From Chitinophagales bacterium (GTDB taxonomy: Bacteria; Bacteroidota; Bacteroidia; Chitinophagales; UBA2359): DNA of 64,000 nt. The notes under the pieces are model-generated. The model did not search any database and was not told the origin of the DNA. It saw nothing but the letters and a program-made list of their open reading frames with translations. Shown piece by piece: positions 61,507 to 64,000 of this stretch. The stretch is taken from contig JAWKLZ010000001.1 in the NCBI GenBank assembly GCA_041392475.1, positions 2,914,001 through 2,978,000 on the forward strand, given 5' to 3'. Made by a program: the position numbers and the translations under genes. The stretch's first letter is position 1. Each line of letters opens with the position of its first letter.

Positions 61507-62046
61507 ATGTGTGAACTCGTTTTACCCCATCTCAAATACCGCAAATCTTACCTCAAAGCCCTTGCAGAATTCCACAAAGAAAGGCTAAATCTCGATATAG
61601 ATTACCAAGCAACAGTGAAGAATTTCAACGGTTTAATCACTTATTATGAAAACTTTGCGAAGGGAATCAACCTACCTTTTGGTTATGTTGCCACTACTCA
61701 ATATTGGCTCATCGACAAAAAAGAATATATCGGAAGGATAGACATTCGCTCACAACTCAATGTCTATTTGGAGCGAATTGGCGGACACATCAGCTACCAA
61801 ATTCGTCCCACAAAACGGAAAATGGGTTACGGCAAAAAACAACTGGGTTTGGCCCTCGTCAAAGCCAAAGAAATGGGCTTGCATCAACTGCTTATCACCT
61901 GCAAAGCAGATAATTTGGGTTCTCAAAAAATCATTGAACATTGGGGCGGAAACCTCATAGATGCCATAGAAAGACCTGATACAATTGTAAAGGAAAATAG
62001 ATATTGGCTGAATGTGGAAGAAAGTCTAAAAAAGAAAACCTCCTAA
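61507..62046 (+). CDS. GNAT-family N-acetyltransferase
   Basis: 179 aa from the ATG at 61507 (CELVLPHLKYRKSYLKAL). The earlier in-frame ATG at 61480 overlaps a -7-like box TATTTTTG (61475-61482), so it lies upstream of the likely transcript start. GNAT fold: ATTQYWLIDKKEYIGRIDIR (strands), GGHISYQIRPTKRKMGYGKKQ with the R-x-x-G-x-G/A type acetyl-CoA loop, LLITCKADNLGSQKIIEHWGG with the family Asn, and a terminal YWLNV strand. Transfers an acetyl group to an unknown amine. Followed by a strong terminator. Confidence 0.88.
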   Translation: MCELVLPHLKYRKSYLKALAEFHKERLNLDIDYQATVKNFNGLITYYENFAKGINLPFGYVATTQYWLIDKKEYIGRIDIRSQLNVYLERIGGHISYQIRPTKRKMGYGKKQLGLALVKAKEMGLHQLLITCKADNLGSQKIIEHWGGNLIDAIERPDTIVKENRYWLNVEESLKKKTS

Positions 62047-62077
62047 CCAATAATTTCATTGGTTAGGAGGTTTTTTT
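62035..62077 (+). terminator. Rho-independent terminator
   Basis: AACCTCCTAACCAA and TTGGTTAGGAGGTT form a perfect 14-bp stem with an 8-base loop, then T5. It also has A4 on the left, so it could stop leftward transcripts ending near 62107. Confidence 0.93.
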
Positions 62078-62106
62078 AATATAGAACTCAAAAACAAATA
62101 TTTATA

Positions 62107-62580
62107 TTATTCATTCCCCATAATCACCCCTGGGTCTGGCTTCTTGCCATAATTAGGAGGGAGTGGATCTCCTTCATGTTCAGGTGCTGCTACGGGTTCT
62201 GTTCCAATCAACCAATCCCACCAACTCCGAAAGTACCCTCTACTTGCTTTAGCATTATCGTTGCCATTGTCACGGTAGCTATTGTCGTAATAAGAGGTAG
62301 ATTTCACATCTGCAAGGGTTTCTATACCTCCCTTTTCATTTTTGCCCATGACCGTAATCATGCCTGTTTTGGGGTCTATTTGTACTTCGGTCACAGTGAA
62401 TCCGTTCATTCGTGACTGAGCTGCATCTACTAAGCCTTTTTCCAGTGTTTCCAAGGCAGTTTTGCTTTTGCTAAAATCCGACAACATTTCTTGAGCATGC
62501 GACTCATTTTGGGCGTAACTCCCATTGAAGGCAAACGACACAATCAAAAGGTTGAGGAACAATAATTTTAATGGTTTCAT
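62107..62580 (-). CDS. Small secreted protein of unknown function
   Basis: 157 aa. Signal peptide (about 1-23, LLFLNLLIVSFAFNGSYAQ). A helical stretch (about 28-60, AQEMLSDFSKSKTALETLEKG) and one beta pair (FTVTEVQIDPKTGMITVMGK) are followed by a polar Asn/Asp/Ser region, two Trp (SWWDWLIG) and a Pro/Gly-rich end (EGDPLPPNYGKKPDPG). No family recognised. Exported to the periplasm or outside, but no T9SS tail. It has its own promoter at 62659-62628 and lies next to, and in the same direction as, the partial T9SS gene. Confidence 0.75.
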   Translation of the reverse strand: MKPLKLLFLNLLIVSFAFNGSYAQNESHAQEMLSDFSKSKTALETLEKGLVDAAQSRMNGFTVTEVQIDPKTGMITVMGKNEKGGIETLADVKSTSYYDNSYRDNGNDNAKASRGYFRSWWDWLIGTEPVAAPEHEGDPLPPNYGKKPDPGVIMGNE

Positions 62581-62627
62581 CTAAGATAAAATGTTTAATA
62601 GTTTAAAATAAAGTGAGGATTGTACTC

Positions 62628-62659
62628 CAAAGATAAATCACATAAACCTTGCACTGCAA
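62628..62659 (-). promoter_or_regulatory. Bacteroidota-type promoter of the small secreted protein gene
   Basis: On the minus strand TTG (62659-62657), a 21-bp spacer and TATCTTTG (62635-62628), 48 bp before the ATG at 62580. Good match to the consensus. Confidence 0.65.
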
Positions 62660-62697
62660 ACAAAAAAAATGAAAATTGTAGCAATTCAACACATATT

Positions 62698-64000
62698 TTA
62701 ATACACCAACAAACGTTCTACCAAGCTCACTCCATTCACTTCCATCCTCACCAAATACAAGCCACTTTGCCAACTATGAATATCCAAATATTGCTCATAA
62801 GCTCCTGCCTCATACGGACTATTTGCTTGATACATCAATTGCCCAACGCTGCTAAAAATACGCACAGATACCATGGAAGCACGATTTAGCTCAAACTTCA
62901 ATTGGGGCTTTTGGTCACGCATAACAGGATTAGGAAACAACTGAAAATCGCCCAATGACAAATCTGCCAATACATTGGTAGAAGCACGTTTATCGCTATT
63001 GATAGGAGGCGGAATTTCAAAAGGATAAAATTCTAAAAAGCAGTCGGAAGCATCTGTTATCACCACATTCAGTTTCCACGGATCGGGAATCAAAGAAGCA
63101 TCAGGCAGTCCAGCTTGACAAGGTTGATCGGTGATACCGATGGGCCACATGTAGGTATAAGGAGGCGTTCCCCCTGTCACTTCCGCACAAACTGTTCCCT
63201 CTGCATCAATACTGATTACGGCATGAAGTGGTTCAGGGTTAGAAATGGTGAAATTTTGTTCGATGTGTATCAAGTTGCCATCCGTGATTTCAACGCTGTA
63301 AAGTGCAGGTTTCAAACCTTCAATAGAAGCAGTCGTTTCGCCAATGTTCCAGTCAAATTGCAAATCAAGTGAATTATCATTGAAGGAATAAGTTATCGAA
63401 CCATCTTTCGTTCCGTAGCAGGACAAGTTTCGTTTGATTACTTCAAAATCAACTATTTGAATACGATTGGTTTGCTCACATCCATTGGCATCCGTCACCG
63501 TCAATACATAAACACCTGCTTCCAGACCTTCAATGATGTCCGTTGTCATGCCATTCGACCATTGCATTTCATAAGGTGCAACACCGCCCGATACTCTTGC
63601 AACGGCTTCACCATTTGCAGTTTGTGTGAGACGAATCGCAATGGGATTGGGCTGAGGCACATCAAATTGCAGGGTATTTTTTTTGTCTTTTGCATCCTTT
63701 ACCACCACGCTATATGTACCGCTCGTAATGTCTTCGATAAAAGATTCGGTGCTACCTGTATTCCACAAATAGATAAAAGGCTCAGTTCCGCCTGCCACTT
63801 CAATCTGCAATTTGCCCCCCGATTCACCATGACATTGCGGCACATCCATCGTGAAACTTTCGGCGTAAATCGTTCTTGCCCGAATCGTTGAAAACTGCCC
63901 TTTTGAAGCTTTCGTACAAGCGATATTGTCCGCCAACGGTTGCACACTCCAATTGTAGGTGATGTAAGGATCCAATTCCAACATTGCACTTGTTTCAGTG
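62698..64000 (-). CDS. SprB-repeat protein with T9SS type A tail (5' end beyond the window)
   Basis: At least 428 aa; the frame stays open to the right edge, so the start lies outside. About three SprB-type repeats are visible: PQCHGESGGKLQIEVAGGTEPFIYLW … GTYSVVVKDAK; VSGGVAPYEMQWSNG … GVYVLTVTDANGC; CYGTKDGSITYSFNDN … ALYSVEITD. A further repeat with VTGGTPPYTYMW follows. The last ~75 residues (FQLFPNPVMRDQKPQLKFEL, SVGQLMYQANS, SGLYLVRMEVNG) form a type A T9SS signal. SprB-like repeats occur in gliding adhesins and large secreted proteins. Probably surface-located. Confidence 0.88.
   Translation of the reverse strand, partial: TETSAMLELDPYITYNWSVQPLADNIACTKASKGQFSTIRARTIYAESFTMDVPQCHGESGGKLQIEVAGGTEPFIYLWNTGSTESFIEDITSGTYSVVVKDAKDKKNTLQFDVPQPNPIAIRLTQTANGEAVARVSGGVAPYEMQWSNGMTTDIIEGLEAGVYVLTVTDANGCEQTNRIQIVDFEVIKRNLSCYGTKDGSITYSFNDNSLDLQFDWNIGETTASIEGLKPALYSVEITDGNLIHIEQNFTISNPEPLHAVISIDAEGTVCAEVTGGTPPYTYMWPIGITDQPCQAGLPDASLIPDPWKLNVVITDASDCFLEFYPFEIPPPINSDKRASTNVLADLSLGDFQLFPNPVMRDQKPQLKFELNRASMVSVRIFSSVGQLMYQANSPYEAGAYEQYLDIHSWQSGLYLVRMEVNGVSLVERLLVY

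Overview
The window looks like a chromosome segment of a gliding, protein-secreting Bacteroidota bacterium, most likely from the Saprospiria/Lewinella-like part of the phylum. The support is several very large secreted proteins with type IX secretion (T9SS) type A tails or a gliding-motility-associated type B tail, a TonB receptor with a carboxypeptidase-regulatory N-domain, a GH97 glycosidase, promoters of the Bacteroidota form TTG-N19-23-TAnnTTTG, and few recognisable Shine-Dalgarno sequences. The genus is inference.

Layout. 1-2.2 kb: the tail of a probable vWA protein, an acyl-CoA dehydrogenase and a tRNA-Val(UAC). 2.2-25.5 kb: a mobile element of about 23.2 kb inserted in the 3' half of that tRNA. 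Its left half carries metal resistance: a cysteine-rich small protein (DUF6660-like, two copies), a CzcA-type RND pump fused to its outer-membrane factor, a His-rich CzcB adaptor, a TonB receptor, a CDF-like transporter, a Fur-family regulator, an ICMT-like methyltransferase, a small T9SS protein, a MerT-like Cys-rich protein, a SAM methyltransferase and a Zn/Cd-type P-ATPase. A 15-bp palindrome of Fur-box form (TGCAATT-N-AATTGCA) lies in front of two of these transcription units. Its right half, transcribed leftward, holds the mobility and maintenance genes: tyrosine integrase, an unknown 386-aa protein, 22-bp iterons, an excisionase-like HTH protein, a small unknown protein, a RepA-like AAA ATPase and an unusual ATP-grasp-RHH-coiled-coil protein. 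The last is translationally coupled to a 57-aa membrane peptide. No relaxase is visible.

25.4-26.0 kb: two more copies of the tRNA 3' end plus its terminator, with a small GIY-YIG gene between them and the broken start of a second GIY-YIG gene after the second copy. 26-40.6 kb: a SPOR protein and three tandem giant T9SS proteins (about 2015, 1353 and 1069 aa). These share nearly identical C-termini, and the two intergenic spacers are near-identical 120-bp copies containing a 14-bp-stem hairpin. 40.7-51.2 kb: acyltransferase, M17 aminopeptidase, esterase, membrane protein, a DUF4139 protein, and a possible D-amino-acid salvage set (enolase-superfamily racemase/OSBS, N-acyl-D-amino-acid deacylase, cysteine-dioxygenase-like cupin). 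51.4-56.7 kb: a 1783-aa repeat protein with a type B T9SS tail. 57.3-64 kb: GH97 glycosidase, CYTH protein, a doubly broken toxin-antitoxin pair, a YjdF-like membrane protein, a GNAT acetyltransferase, a small secreted protein and the 3' end of another T9SS protein.

The most interesting places are the ATP-grasp/small-peptide operon of the element, the tRNA-end/GIY-YIG repeat unit, the nested 115-bp hairpin at 2494-2608, and the shared metal-type operators.
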